A stretch of DNA of 61,493 bases, from positions 1-61,493 of the forward strand of contig DGAD01000056.1 in NCBI GenBank assembly GCA_002382805.1. Reading direction: 5' to 3'. This document shows, piece after piece, positions 17,164-26,532 of this stretch (positions are counted from its first letter, which is position 1; every line of letters starts with the position of its first letter). The translations under genes were made by a program, and so were the position numbers. This stretch comes from Clostridiales bacterium UBA4039. GTDB lineage: Bacteria > Bacillota > Clostridia > Lachnospirales > Vallitaleaceae. The notes under the pieces are model-generated. The model searched no databases. It saw only the letters and a program-made list of their open reading frames with translations, and was not told the DNA's origin.

Positions 17164-17971
17164 TTTAAAGAAAAACTATGGAAATTTGGAAGTATTAAAA
17201 GATATTAGTATCACCATTGAAGAAGGCGAAAAAATAGCTATTGTTGGACCATCGGGAAGTGGAAAAAGTACTTTTTTAAGATGCTTAAACTGTATGGAGG
17301 ATCCGACAGCTGGGTCGATCATTTTTGAAGGTGTTGATATTGCTGACATGAAAGTGGATATTAATATCCATAGACGACATATGGGTATGGTTTTCCAACA
17401 ATTTAACTTGTTCAATAATAAAACAGTTATAGATAATATTATGCTGGCTCCTTTATATGTTGCCAATCATGAGTTGCGAAGCCAGAAGGTAAAAAATGTT
17501 GGAATTAGCATAAAGAATATTTTCCGTAAAGAGAAAATTCAACCATATGACATTACAAAAACCAAAGCGCAGATCAAGAATGAAATTCGTGAGCGTGCCA
17601 TGGAACTATTAAAAACTATAGGACTTGAAGACAAGGCGAATGTATATCCGTCGACGCTTTCAGGCGGACAAAAGCAAAGAATTGCCATTGTTAGAGCCTT
17701 GGCAATGAACCCAAAGGTGATTTTGTTTGATGAGCCAACATCTGCACTAGATCCAGAGATGGTTGGAGAAGTTCTAGAATTGATAAAAAAACTTGCAGAT
17801 AGTGGTATGACGATGGTTATTGTAACCCATGAAATGGGATTTGCACGTGAAGTAGCAACAAAAATTTTGTTCATGGATGAAGGTCAAATCAAAGAGCAAA
17901 GCCCACCGGATCAGTTCTTCTCAAACCCAACACATCCGAGAGCAAAAGAGTTTTTATCAAAAGTATTATAA
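17138..17971 (+). CDS. Amino-acid ABC transporter ATPase with a ~35-residue insertion
   Basis: A 277-residue ATPase energising the 15595-17163 importer. Walker A is G-P-S-G-S-G-K-S-T (37-45), Q-loop near 87, signature L-S-G-G-Q (174-178) and Walker B V-I-L-F-D-E-P (194-200). Compared with the 244-residue ATPase at 52820, about 33-38 basic residues (roughly 112-150) are inserted in the helical domain between the Q-loop and the signature. TTG 17138 almost abuts AGGAG; GTG 17147 (274 residues) has a spacing of 11 bases and may be the true start. The reading frame overlaps the permease end. Confidence 0.92.
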   Translation: MEKVIDVINLKKNYGNLEVLKDISITIEEGEKIAIVGPSGSGKSTFLRCLNCMEDPTAGSIIFEGVDIADMKVDINIHRRHMGMVFQQFNLFNNKTVIDNIMLAPLYVANHELRSQKVKNVGISIKNIFRKEKIQPYDITKTKAQIKNEIRERAMELLKTIGLEDKANVYPSTLSGGQKQRIAIVRALAMNPKVILFDEPTSALDPEMVGEVLELIKKLADSGMTMVIVTHEMGFAREVATKILFMDEGQIKEQSPPDQFFSNPTHPRAKEFLSKVL

Positions 17972-17995
17972 AACGATTACAAATTTCGTTCTGCC

Positions 17996-18024
17996 TTGTT
18001 TAGCATTTGAACTAATGATATAAT
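17996..18024 (+). promoter_or_regulatory. Promoter of the SLH-domain gene
   Basis: TTGTTT at 17996-18001, a 17-base spacer and TATAAT at 18019-18024. The -10 box overlaps the ATG at 18023, which therefore cannot be the translation start of the following gene. Confidence 0.75.
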
Positions 18025-18064
18025 GGGGATAATAATGACAAATCAGAAAGGAATGGACAAAAGG

Positions 18065-20341
18065 ATGAATGGATTAAAACGATTATTAACATTGTTGCTT
18101 GTCGTTAGTTTGATTATATCAAGTTTGACAACTTCTTTTGGTGCGACGTCGACACCAAACATTAGCATAGAAGGAAAAGCGCAAATATTAAATACACTAG
18201 GAATACTTCGAGGAACAGGGACGGGGTATAACCTGGAAGGTAAACTTAAACGTAGTGAAGCGGCTACGTTTATTGTGCGTTTTTTAGGTGTTGAAAAAGA
18301 GGTACTTGCAGAAAGAACAGAATACAGTAATACCAACTATAGTGATGTTGCAGCGACTGAATGGTATGCTCCATATGTGGGATATTGTGATGAAGAAGGT
18401 ATTATTAATGGATACTCTGATGGAAGCTTTAAACCGGAAGCTTACTTAAGTGAAAAAGCCTTTTTGAAAATGGTATTGGTAGTTTTAGGGTATGAATATG
18501 ATAAGGACTTTGACTGGAATAGTGTCTATTATATGGCCTATACAAAAGGGGTTGTCCTTGATGATGACTATCGATATCGTGCAACGGACAATACGAATTA
18601 TACGCGTGGTGATGTTGTTGAAACACTACATAGATCCATGCAGATTGAGCACAAAAGAACTGGCGATCAGATGATTGAAACCTTTATTGAAAAAGAACTT
18701 ATCAGTGAAGAACAAGCTAAAAAATTATTGTTAATGAAAGATACAGTCGATACAGAAATTGAGAAAATTGTTGCTCAAGAAGAAGATGAAATTTTGGTGA
18801 CGTTTAATGAACCTATCAAAGATCTTGAAGAAGATCAGATTACGATTTATTTGTCGGATGATGATGAAAAACATCTCGAAGTTGACTCGGTTTCAGATCG
18901 TGGTGATAACACATATCGTATTCGATTAAAAGATTTACAAGAGATTGAAGAAGAATATACACTTGTGCTTGCAGAAGTTTTTGATGCATATGGTAATCGT
19001 AATAACTATAGCTTGAAAAAAGAATTTTTGGGACATCGCCCAGATAATCTAGAGTCCGATTTCTTTAGAATTAGTAAAGTTGAGCAAGTAAGTAACAATG
19101 TTATTTATGTGTATTTTACGCATCCGATTAATAGTAATGCCTATCAGCCAAAGTATTATAACATCTATGAAGGGTCGAAGCTTTTAATTGAAGGTGACGT
19201 AACAACAATGCAAATCAACCAATTAGCGGGAGCTAAAAATGGTGTGTCCATTTACTTGAAAAACTATATCTTTAAAGAAGAAGGTATGTTTAAATTAAGT
19301 ATTGATAGTGGCTTGACAAGTAGCTATGGGGTTCAACTCAATGATGGAAAAGGCGATTCAGTTACTTTTGAATCTGAAGTCGATGAAAATGAGCGCTTTG
19401 AACTTAAAGATATCGAAACCCTAAATGACTATACCATTATGCTTGAGTTTAACAAGGTACTTAATCCAGTGATTGCAGAGCAAGTGTTTAGTTACTACTT
19501 AATGTTTGACGATGAATATCCAATTCGTATCACAAAAGCAGAAGTGGTTGAAAATGGGAATGTAGTATACTTAACCACTCAAGAGCGTATGTTTGATAAC
19601 GATGAATTCACACTGATGATTAATCATATTACAGACACGACAAAGCAATTTGCAATTACTGAACGTGAATATGATTTTAAAGCGGATATTGATTTTGATG
19701 ATGACCTTGATATCAAGAGTGTCAGTATTGTTGATGGTAATACCATCAAAGTAAAATTTGACCGTGTTCTTGGACATGAATCTGCATCTGACCCAGATAA
19801 CTATGTAATATGGGGAACGACGGAGACAGACTATACCGGACGTCCAATTGCGGCATATCATGAAGTCGGTAGTCAGGAAGTCAAGTTGTTCTTAGATGAA
19901 GATGACGCACTTGAAGATAGAGACCGATATGAGCTTGTTATTGTTGGAACGCTTAAAGATGCGGTTGGTAATAGTTATAAACGTGTTGATGATTATAATT
20001 TTAGACACAATCGAAGTGACGTAACAGCAACCTATATCTCAAAGGCGACAACGATTGGAAGCGATTCCATTAAAGTTGAATTCAATAAAGAGATTGCATT
20101 GGATATACCCAATATTTTGAATACAAACTATACATTATACTATTATGACAATGGTATAAAGGTTGAAAAAGTTCCGACGCATGTAACATACTCCAATCCA
20201 TTAACGATGGTTATGAAATTCGATTCTCTTGATTTAGATAATGAATATGAACTTACATTTGACGAGTTGGTCAATTATGGAGGCATCCGTACGACGAATA
20301 AGAACGATGGATATTCAGTAGAAGTTGAAATTGGTAAGTAA
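18065..20341 (+). CDS. SLH-domain surface protein with Ig-like/SbsA-type repeats
   Basis: A 758-residue exported protein. The signal peptide (about 1-26) is followed by three S-layer homology repeats (roughly 30-75, 90-140 and 150-190; the second contains E-W-Y-A-P-Y-V and I-N-G-Y-S-D-G-S-F-K-P). These usually bind pyruvylated cell-wall polymer. The remaining ~550 residues hold repeated acidic beta-rich modules with E-F-N-K / V-K-F-D-R-V-L type motifs like Big/SbsA domains, suggesting a surface structural protein. ATG 18065 is chosen because it begins the signal peptide, AAAGGA lies upstream, and earlier ATGs overlap the promoter. The NYN gene follows after 21 bases. Confidence 0.88.
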   Translation: MNGLKRLLTLLLVVSLIISSLTTSFGATSTPNISIEGKAQILNTLGILRGTGTGYNLEGKLKRSEAATFIVRFLGVEKEVLAERTEYSNTNYSDVAATEWYAPYVGYCDEEGIINGYSDGSFKPEAYLSEKAFLKMVLVVLGYEYDKDFDWNSVYYMAYTKGVVLDDDYRYRATDNTNYTRGDVVETLHRSMQIEHKRTGDQMIETFIEKELISEEQAKKLLLMKDTVDTEIEKIVAQEEDEILVTFNEPIKDLEEDQITIYLSDDDEKHLEVDSVSDRGDNTYRIRLKDLQEIEEEYTLVLAEVFDAYGNRNNYSLKKEFLGHRPDNLESDFFRISKVEQVSNNVIYVYFTHPINSNAYQPKYYNIYEGSKLLIEGDVTTMQINQLAGAKNGVSIYLKNYIFKEEGMFKLSIDSGLTSSYGVQLNDGKGDSVTFESEVDENERFELKDIETLNDYTIMLEFNKVLNPVIAEQVFSYYLMFDDEYPIRITKAEVVENGNVVYLTTQERMFDNDEFTLMINHITDTTKQFAITEREYDFKADIDFDDDLDIKSVSIVDGNTIKVKFDRVLGHESASDPDNYVIWGTTETDYTGRPIAAYHEVGSQEVKLFLDEDDALEDRDRYELVIVGTLKDAVGNSYKRVDDYNFRHNRSDVTATYISKATTIGSDSIKVEFNKEIALDIPNILNTNYTLYYYDNGIKVEKVPTHVTYSNPLTMVMKFDSLDLDNEYELTFDELVNYGGIRTTNKNDGYSVEVEIGK

Positions 20342-20362
20342 AGGGTATCGAGAGGAGAAGTT

Positions 20363-21109
20363 ATGACCGAAAAAGATCAAAAGATCGCAGTGCTTATTGA
20401 CGCAGATAATGTGTCAGATAAATATATCAAATACATTTTTGACGAAATATCCAATCATGGGACCCCGACAATTAAACGCATATATGGCGATTGGACAAAA
20501 CCGAATCTTGGATCATGGAAAACAATACTTCTAGACTATTCGATTACACCGATTCAACAATATAGTTATACTGTAGGGAAAAATTCAACAGATGCAGCAC
20601 TTATCATTGATGCAATGGATATACTCTATTCAGGTAATGTGGATGGATTTTGCATTGTATCGAGCGATAGTGACTTTACACGATTAGCTTCAAGGTTAAG
20701 AGAAGCAGCGATGTATGTTATCGGTATGGGCGAACGAAAAACGCCCAAGCCGTTTATATCGGCCTGTGAAAAGTTCAAATATCTTGAAGTCTTGGCGAAG
20801 GAGCCGGTTAGTTCAGAGGTGCATAATCACAAGCACAATCATTCGACAAAAGATAAAAGTGGTTTTGCGGATATTAAAGGGCTGACACGTACTGTGCGAC
20901 AGATTGTCTCTGATTGTTCAGATGAAGAAGGCTGGGCATATCTTGGGGAAGTCGGAACGCGGCTGAATAAACGTTACCCGGACTTTGACGTTCGAAACTA
21001 TGGGCATACAAAGTTAAAACCTTTAATTCAGTCACTTAACCGTTTTGAACTCCAGTCCCAAAAGACAAGCAATCCAAGAGTAACGCATTATTACCTTCGT
21101 AACAAATGA
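20363..21109 (+). CDS. NYN-domain (PIN-like) protein with C-terminal OST-HTH/LOTUS domain
   Basis: A 248-residue cytoplasmic protein. The N-terminal NYN nuclease-like domain (about 7-145) has the acidic residues expected in the active site: Asp13 and Asp15 in L-I-D-A-D-N, D-A-A-L-I-I-D in the middle, and S-S-D-S-D-F near residue 95. The C-terminal region from about residue 172 matches an OST-HTH/LOTUS RNA-binding fold, including the ending H-Y-Y-L-R. Bacterial proteins of this architecture are thought to process RNA, but substrates are not established. It follows the SLH gene by 21 bases and ends at a strong terminator. Confidence 0.88.
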   Translation: MTEKDQKIAVLIDADNVSDKYIKYIFDEISNHGTPTIKRIYGDWTKPNLGSWKTILLDYSITPIQQYSYTVGKNSTDAALIIDAMDILYSGNVDGFCIVSSDSDFTRLASRLREAAMYVIGMGERKTPKPFISACEKFKYLEVLAKEPVSSEVHNHKHNHSTKDKSGFADIKGLTRTVRQIVSDCSDEEGWAYLGEVGTRLNKRYPDFDVRNYGHTKLKPLIQSLNRFELQSQKTSNPRVTHYYLRNK

Positions 21110-21112
21110 TAT

Positions 21113-21146
21113 AAAAAGAGCTGATACATTTGCATCAGCTCTTTTT
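21113..21146. terminator. Bidirectional terminator between convergent genes
   Basis: A 13-bp stem (21113-21125 with 21134-21146, core AAGAGCTGAT) and an 8-base loop, ending in a T-run on the plus strand and a T-run from the A-rich left arm on the minus strand. It serves both the NYN gene and the met operon. Confidence 0.88.
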
Positions 21147-21178
21147 TTATGCGCTCTTTTATTTTGGTATTAAATTAC

Positions 21179-21991
21179 TTAGAATTTTGGGATAACAGCA
21201 CCTTCATACGTTGTTTCAATAAAATTCTTTACAGTATCGCTTTGAAGAGCCTTAACAAGGGCTTGAATTTTTTCGCTGTCTTGAGTCCCTTCTTTTACGG
21301 CAATAATATTTCCAAAAGTTTCTGCTGCAGTGGAATCTTTGTCCTCAACGGCAAGTGCATCCGTTCCAACGCTTAGACCTGCATCAATAGCATAGTTTCC
21401 ATTAATGACAGCCATATCAACATCTTGGAGAGAACGGGTTAATTGTGCTGCTTCAATTTCAAGAATGTCAATATTTTTTGGATTATCAACAATATTATTA
21501 ATTGTTGCGTTTAAGCCAACGCCTTCTGTTAAGGTGATAAGACCTTGATCTTGAAGTAAGAGTAAAGCACGAGCTTCATTAGTTGCATCGTTAGGAACTG
21601 CGATTTGAGAACCATCAGCTAAAGCATCAATTGTATCTGTTTTTCCAGGATATAGACCAAAAGGTTCATAGTGAATAATAGCCGCTGAAATGAGTTGTGC
21701 TTCATTTTCTGCATTGTATTGATCTAGATAAGGTTGATGTTGGAAAAAGTTAGCGTCAAGATCGCCTGAATCAAGAGCAACGTTTGGCTGTACATAGTCT
21801 GTATACTCTATAATTTCAAGAGTGTAGCCATCATCTTTAAGTTGATCTTTCACTTGCTCAAGGATTTCAGCGTGGGGCTTTGGAGTTGCACCGATTTTGA
21901 TGACTTTGTCAGAGCTGTCGCCTTGGCCACATCCTGCTAGAATTAAGATAAATAGTGATAAAAATGCTGCAATACTTAGTGTTTTTTTCAT
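21179..21991 (-). CDS. metQ: Methionine ABC transporter substrate-binding lipoprotein
   Basis: A 270-residue NlpA/MetQ lipoprotein that captures methionine for import. The signal ends L-I-L-A-G-C with Cys21. Family features include V-I-K-I-G-A-T-P-K-P-H-A-E-I, D-A-N-F-F-Q-H-Q-P-Y-L and the N-D-A-T-N-E-A-R-A-L segment. It is the last gene of metN-metI-metQ; the gap to metI is 18 bases and a strong terminator lies downstream. Ligand could be D- or L-methionine or methionine derivatives. Confidence 0.94.
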   Translation of the reverse strand: MKKTLSIAAFLSLFILILAGCGQGDSSDKVIKIGATPKPHAEILEQVKDQLKDDGYTLEIIEYTDYVQPNVALDSGDLDANFFQHQPYLDQYNAENEAQLISAAIIHYEPFGLYPGKTDTIDALADGSQIAVPNDATNEARALLLLQDQGLITLTEGVGLNATINNIVDNPKNIDILEIEAAQLTRSLQDVDMAVINGNYAIDAGLSVGTDALAVEDKDSTAAETFGNIIAVKEGTQDSEKIQALVKALQSDTVKNFIETTYEGAVIPKF

Positions 21992-22009
21992 GTAATAACC
22001 TCCTAATAT

Positions 22010-22672
22010 TTAATTACTGTGATCTATATGTTTTTTCCACTTGGCACCAATTTCTTGAATAACTTGAACAATGATGACAAGAATGACAACGGTAATGATC
22101 ATAAGTTCTGTTTCATAACGATAATATCCATAGCGAATGGCGATATCACCTAAGCCACCACCGCCGACGAATCCCGCCATAGCAGAATATGCTAGAATAG
22201 TTGTTACAGCAATGGCACTGCCTAAAGCAAGTGAGGGCAATGCCTCAGGAATTAACACTTTAAAAATAATATGCTTCGTATTAGCGCCCATGGATTGAGC
22301 GGCTTCGATAACACCGGAGTCGACTTCTTTTAAGGAGCTTTCAACAAGGCGAGCAATATATGGTGCAGAAGCAATGGTTAGTGGAACAATAACTGCAGTA
22401 GGTCCGATGGTGGTCCCGACGATAAAACGTGTGACAGGCATGACCCAAATCAGTAGAATAATAAAAGGAATCGAACGTAATAAGTTGACAATCAGTCCGA
22501 CCACTTTGTTTAATAAAGGCATAGGAACAATTCCATCGGTATCAGTAATCACGAGTAAGATACCTGTTGGTAGTCCAATAGCATAAGCAATCAATGATGA
22601 GACAAAAGTCATATATAATGTCTCGAAAATTCCCATAGCGAGCATTTCAAGAACAACGCGATCAAAGGACAT
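22010..22672 (-). CDS. metI: Methionine ABC transporter permease
   Basis: A 220-residue membrane subunit with about five segments and the family signatures G-L-P-T-G-I-L-L near residue 35 and E-A-A-Q-S-M-G-A in the ATPase-contact loop. It overlaps the metN 3' end by 11 bases, and its AGGAGG site lies inside metN, indicating translational coupling. Confidence 0.95.
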   Translation of the reverse strand: MSFDRVVLEMLAMGIFETLYMTFVSSLIAYAIGLPTGILLVITDTDGIVPMPLLNKVVGLIVNLLRSIPFIILLIWVMPVTRFIVGTTIGPTAVIVPLTIASAPYIARLVESSLKEVDSGVIEAAQSMGANTKHIIFKVLIPEALPSLALGSAIAVTTILAYSAMAGFVGGGGLGDIAIRYGYYRYETELMIITVVILVIIVQVIQEIGAKWKKHIDHSN

Positions 22673-23681
22673 GGTCTTTTACCTCCTCATAAGATATTTT
22701 ATTGGAATCGAGATAGCTAAAGATGCGGTTTCGGTTACGTTCCTGGTCAGGAAGCTGAATAATCATTTGTCCGAAAGCTTTTCCATCAATATCTTTGGTA
22801 TCAGCAAAAAGAATGTTGACACTTGTTTTACATTCGAGAATCATATTTGAGATGATGGGTTCAAAGGAAGTGCGTCCGTCAAAGATAATTCGACACTTAT
22901 GTTCACCTACGAATGTATCAATATGTGTTTCATCAGAGAAAATAAGCTGGCGTGCAACTTTGGACTTAGGCTTTATAAAAATATCTTCTACTTCGCCCAT
23001 TTCAACAATACGGCTTTGATCCATAATGGCAACTCGATGACATATTTCTTCGATAACATTCATCTCGTGCGTGATAATAATGACAGTAATACCCAAGTCC
23101 TTATTAATTTTTTTAAGCAAAGCAAGGATGGACTTTGTTGTCGTAGGATCAAGAGCGCTTGTTGCTTCATCACACAACAGAACATCTGGGTTTGTAGCAA
23201 GTGCTCTGGCAATGGCAACCCGTTGTTTTTGTCCTCCGGATAATTGTGCGGGATATGCTTTGGCTTTATCACTAAGACCGACAATGTCTAAAAGTTCAAA
23301 GGCCCGCTTTTTAGCTTGCTTTCTATCAATACCTGCAATCTCCATTGGAAAGCAAATATTTTCAATGGTATTTCGTTGCATCAATAAGTTGAATTGCTGG
23401 AAAATCATCCCCATGGATTGACGAACTTTCAGTAGATTTTGCTTGGGCATGGTTTCTAAGTTAAGACCATTAAAAATTACAGAGCCGGAGGTTGGTTGTT
23501 CTAAAAGGTTAATGCATCGAACGAGTGTACTTTTTCCTGCGCCACTTAACCCGATAATTCCAAAAATCTCTCCTTTTGAAATAGAAACATTAATATCGTT
23601 TAACGCTTCAACAATACCATCCTTGGTTTCGAAAGTTTTTCGAAGGTCTTTGAGTTGAATAATAGGTGCACTTTGATTCAA
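22662..23681 (-). CDS. metN: Methionine ABC transporter ATPase
   Basis: A 339-residue ATPase driving methionine import. It has Walker A G-L-S-G-A-G-K-S-T, signature L-S-G-G-Q-K-Q-R and Walker B V-L-L-C-D-E-A-T. A C-terminal NIL regulatory domain (about 245-339) is present; in characterised MetN proteins this domain binds methionine and lowers activity. GAGGTGA precedes the ATG. First gene of metNIQ, with a near-consensus promoter at 23786-23814. Confidence 0.95.
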   Translation of the reverse strand: MNQSAPIIQLKDLRKTFETKDGIVEALNDINVSISKGEIFGIIGLSGAGKSTLVRCINLLEQPTSGSVIFNGLNLETMPKQNLLKVRQSMGMIFQQFNLLMQRNTIENICFPMEIAGIDRKQAKKRAFELLDIVGLSDKAKAYPAQLSGGQKQRVAIARALATNPDVLLCDEATSALDPTTTKSILALLKKINKDLGITVIIITHEMNVIEEICHRVAIMDQSRIVEMGEVEDIFIKPKSKVARQLIFSDETHIDTFVGEHKCRIIFDGRTSFEPIISNMILECKTSVNILFADTKDIDGKAFGQMIIQLPDQERNRNRIFSYLDSNKISYEEVKDHVL

Positions 23682-23702
23682 AAAATCACCTCAATCTAAA
23701 TT

Positions 23703-23747
23703 TATAGTTGATAGACATCTCATGAGAAATTTTACAGTTAAACTATA
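23703..23747 (-). promoter_or_regulatory. Inverted repeats in the met operon leader
   Basis: TATAGTT (23703-23709) and AACTATA (23741-23747) enclose the palindrome TCTCATGAGA (23718-23727). They lie in the about 98-base leader just before the metN ribosome binding site. They could form an RNA stem or bind a regulator. No SAM-riboswitch core was recognised. Confidence 0.4.
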
Positions 23748-23785
23748 AAATCATATTAAAAATATATGTGAGATAGGTTGGTAAG

Positions 23786-23814
23786 ATAATATCAGATTAT
23801 GGCAAAGATGTCAA
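23786..23814 (-). promoter_or_regulatory. metNIQ promoter
   Basis: On the minus strand TTGACA (23814-23809), a 17-base spacer and TATTAT (23791-23786). Predicted start of transcription near 23779. Confidence 0.85.
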
Positions 23815-23933
23815 CGTAGTTTTTAAGGTTGCAAAGGATTGGGTATATTGTCGGATAATACTCCCAAAACCTTTGTGCTACAATAAAATAGGAGATATGG
23901 TTTAATGGGCAGTATAAGGAAGGGGAAAAAACC

Positions 23934-24806
23934 ATGAAAAAAAATATAATAATTATGTTATGTGGGTTAGTATTTTTATTGTCTGCGTGCAACATGTCGC
24001 AAAAATCAACAGATGAGACACCTGATGTAGATACGACACAAACAGTGACGGATGCTTCACAAGAACAGCAAGAGCAGCAGCCGCAAGAAGAGCAGGCGAT
24101 GGAGGATGACAATAATACCCAAGAAGTAGCGGATGAAGATGTAGAGATGGATTCAGGTCTTGACGCATCGCTTTCTGGATATGATTTGCTTCAGTCCATC
24201 GATGTGACCCCGAATGAAAAACTGTATATTGAAGCAACAACACAGGCCGAAGGCATGGAGTACGTTACAAAGATGACATTGTATGAAGAGAGTATGCGCG
24301 TAGAAACAGAAGATGAACAAGGGCTAAACCTGATGATTTATAATAGTAGCGAAGGTGCCACATATATGTACAATACTCTAAGTGGACAAGGCATGGTGTA
24401 TTATGATGATAATAGCGAGTTATTCGATACCGATGTATGGAATGATGATGAGCAGATGAATTTTGATGTTGATTTTGAGGCTTCGTATTTTGAAGATATC
24501 GAAGGCTTAACTAAAGCAGAGGTGACAACTTTAGACGGCATGGAAGTGTTATATATGGAGATTGTTATGGAGATGGGGGAAGAGGATTATGTAAGCAAGG
24601 AATGGATTTCAACAAAATATTGGTATCCTCTTAAAACAGAAGTTTATTTTGGAGATACACTGACTTCAACATATTATGTGACCACTATAACCGATGATTT
24701 TGTTGTAGATGAGACCACCTTTTCACCACCAAAAGACATAGAATTTATGGATGTAAATCAGCTCTATGAACAATACGATTTAGAGGATAGTGAAGGCGTA
24801 GGCTGA
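23934..24806 (+). CDS. Acidic lipoprotein of unknown function (possibly LolA/RseB-like fold)
   Basis: A 290-residue lipoprotein. The signal peptide ends L-L-S-A-C with Cys20. It is followed by a low-complexity Gln/Glu/Asp/Thr linker (about 25-75) and a domain of about 200 residues rich in alternating beta-strand pattern (K-L-Y-I-E-A-T-T, M-T-L-Y-E-E-S-M-R-V-E). The pattern recalls lipoprotein-carrier folds such as LolA/RseB, but I cannot confirm that from motifs alone. GGAAGGGG precedes the ATG and a terminator follows. Function unknown. Confidence 0.75.
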   Translation: MKKNIIIMLCGLVFLLSACNMSQKSTDETPDVDTTQTVTDASQEQQEQQPQEEQAMEDDNNTQEVADEDVEMDSGLDASLSGYDLLQSIDVTPNEKLYIEATTQAEGMEYVTKMTLYEESMRVETEDEQGLNLMIYNSSEGATYMYNTLSGQGMVYYDDNSELFDTDVWNDDEQMNFDVDFEASYFEDIEGLTKAEVTTLDGMEVLYMEIVMEMGEEDYVSKEWISTKYWYPLKTEVYFGDTLTSTYYVTTITDDFVVDETTFSPPKDIEFMDVNQLYEQYDLEDSEGVG

Positions 24807-24820
24807 GAACTACCTATATT

Positions 24821-24849
24821 AAAAAAGTCGCTGTGAAGCGACTTTTTTT
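24821..24849 (+). terminator. Intrinsic terminator after the acidic lipoprotein gene
   Basis: AAAAAAGTCGCT pairs with AGCGACTTTTTT across a GTGA loop; the 3' arm runs straight into a T tract. Confidence 0.88.
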
Positions 24850-24857
24850 CTGAATGA

Positions 24858-24866
24858 TGTTATAAT
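24858..24866 (+). promoter_or_regulatory. Extended -10 promoter of the CAP-SLH gene
   Basis: TGTTATAAT (24858-24866) is an extended -10 box 37 bases before the start codon. No good -35 is seen, probably because the terminator occupies that position. Confidence 0.55.
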
Positions 24867-24902
24867 GGAATCTATATCATGACACAACATAAGGAGAAAA
24901 TT

Positions 24903-26498
24903 ATGAAGAAAAAGACCGTTATAGCAAGTTTACTCTTGTTATTCATCAGTATAAATAGTTTGACATTACAAGCCCAGGAATATGGCGATTTAATAATGCC
25001 ATCCAAAATTGAAGTGTTGTATCAGTACCATCACAATCCATTTCAAATACGTAGTCAGGCGTCGACACGTTATGTTATTGAGCCAACGGTAGGTTATATC
25101 TACACAATAGGACAGCTTGAGCAGCAAGAGCTTTTAGAAGCGCACAATGTAATAAAAATGACAAGACGCTTAGTGGGTTTGCCGGGAGATGTCCAAATGG
25201 ATGAACAACTGAACTTAACGGCGCAATATGCAAGCTATATTAATATGTTAAATGCAACGATCAGTCATTACCCATCCAAACCGAATCTGGTATCGGACGA
25301 AGCCTATGCTATTGGAAAAGAAGGGTCTTCAAAATCAAACCTTGCGGCAGGCTTTCGGACCATTTCAGATAGTATTCTTTGGGGATATCTCCAAGATGAT
25401 GATATATATAATTTGGCAGATGTTGGACATCGACGATGGCTGTTGAATCCTCAATTACAAAACATAGGGTTTGGCTATGTAGATACGTTGGTCGATTCAA
25501 GTTACAATGGCTTTACTGCAACATATGTATTTGATCGCTCCAGAAAAGAAACCATTGATTATCCTTTTATTGCATGGCCCGCAGCCGGAAATATGCCTGT
25601 TGAATTCATGAAAACGTCTACGCCTTGGAGCATTAATCTGGGAGTGGAATATGAACAACCAATAAAAGAAAATATACGTATAGAGCTAACACATGCACAA
25701 AGCGGCAAAGTCTATCGTTTTGGTGCACAGACCAACAGTGATCCAAGCGAAGCTTCCAATACGGATTTTTTTACGACAGAAAATAGTCGTTATGGTCTTG
25801 AAAAAACACTTATCTTTCGACCAAAATTGGATGAAGTTAAGTATGCACCAGGAGACCTATTTTATGTAGAGGTTCTTGGAATAGACATAAAAGGTGAAGA
25901 GGTTCCTATATCCTATGAAGTAAAACTGTTTGAGTTAAATGACCAACCATCGGTTTGGGCGTTTGAAGAACTAGTTGAAGCGGATAAGGCGAATCTCATT
26001 CCAGAGATGTTGATGGAGGCGTATTCAGAAGATATTAGCCGCATTGACTTTACAAGGTTATTGATTCATGGACTGATGCAACATACTGGACAGACGTATA
26101 ATGAGCTTTATGAGACCGTTGATGTCTTGGATACGGAGTTTAAAGATACAACTGATCTAGATGTGCAGCTTGCAGCAAGACTTGGCATTGTCAATGGAGT
26201 AGGCGACAATCGCTTTAATCCGACAGGCGGTATTTTGCGTCAAGAGGCTGCGACCATGCTTTATCGTGCGGGACAGTATCTTGAGATTGAAGCGGTGCAG
26301 GACGTTCAGGAATTTAGTGATGCCGATAAAATTCCAGATTGGGCAAAAGCCTCGGTTGATTATGTTACAAATATCACAGATGCAACCCAGGGAAAAAAGG
26401 TGATGGAAGGGGTTGGCAATCAAATGTTTGCGCCCGACCGTTCTTACACCCGTGAACAAGCAATGATTACAGTAAAGCGATTACTTAACAGAAGTTAG
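24903..26498 (+). CDS. CAP/SCP-domain protein with C-terminal SLH repeats
   Basis: A 531-residue exported protein. After the signal peptide (to about residue 25), residues 75-215 form a CAP/SCP-like domain with H-N-V-I-K-M-T-R, S-H-Y-P and G-H-R-R-W-L-L-N-P segments. A beta-rich middle region follows, and then two or three SLH repeats (from about residue 375; one has L-G-I-V-N-G-V-G-D-N-R-F-N-P). It is probably wall-bound through the SLH part. CAP domains have varied roles and the substrate is unknown. ATG 24903 is chosen because AAGGAG lies 9 bases upstream; the earlier ATG 24879 has no good site. Confidence 0.85.
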   Translation: MKKKTVIASLLLLFISINSLTLQAQEYGDLIMPSKIEVLYQYHHNPFQIRSQASTRYVIEPTVGYIYTIGQLEQQELLEAHNVIKMTRRLVGLPGDVQMDEQLNLTAQYASYINMLNATISHYPSKPNLVSDEAYAIGKEGSSKSNLAAGFRTISDSILWGYLQDDDIYNLADVGHRRWLLNPQLQNIGFGYVDTLVDSSYNGFTATYVFDRSRKETIDYPFIAWPAAGNMPVEFMKTSTPWSINLGVEYEQPIKENIRIELTHAQSGKVYRFGAQTNSDPSEASNTDFFTTENSRYGLEKTLIFRPKLDEVKYAPGDLFYVEVLGIDIKGEEVPISYEVKLFELNDQPSVWAFEELVEADKANLIPEMLMEAYSEDISRIDFTRLLIHGLMQHTGQTYNELYETVDVLDTEFKDTTDLDVQLAARLGIVNGVGDNRFNPTGGILRQEAATMLYRAGQYLEIEAVQDVQEFSDADKIPDWAKASVDYVTNITDATQGKKVMEGVGNQMFAPDRSYTREQAMITVKRLLNRS

Positions 26499-26532
26499 GC
26501 GTAAAAGTAATGTAGATAAGAGAGGAAATATT

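Noticed and set aside
18023..18064. Upstream starts (ATG 18023, 18035, 18053) for the SLH protein
   Set aside because: The first overlaps the TATAAT box and the others would add a charged extension before the signal peptide; ATG 18065 fits best.
23682..23933. Possible SAM riboswitch before metN
   Set aside because: No S-box core or leader terminator could be recognised; only simple inverted repeats were found.
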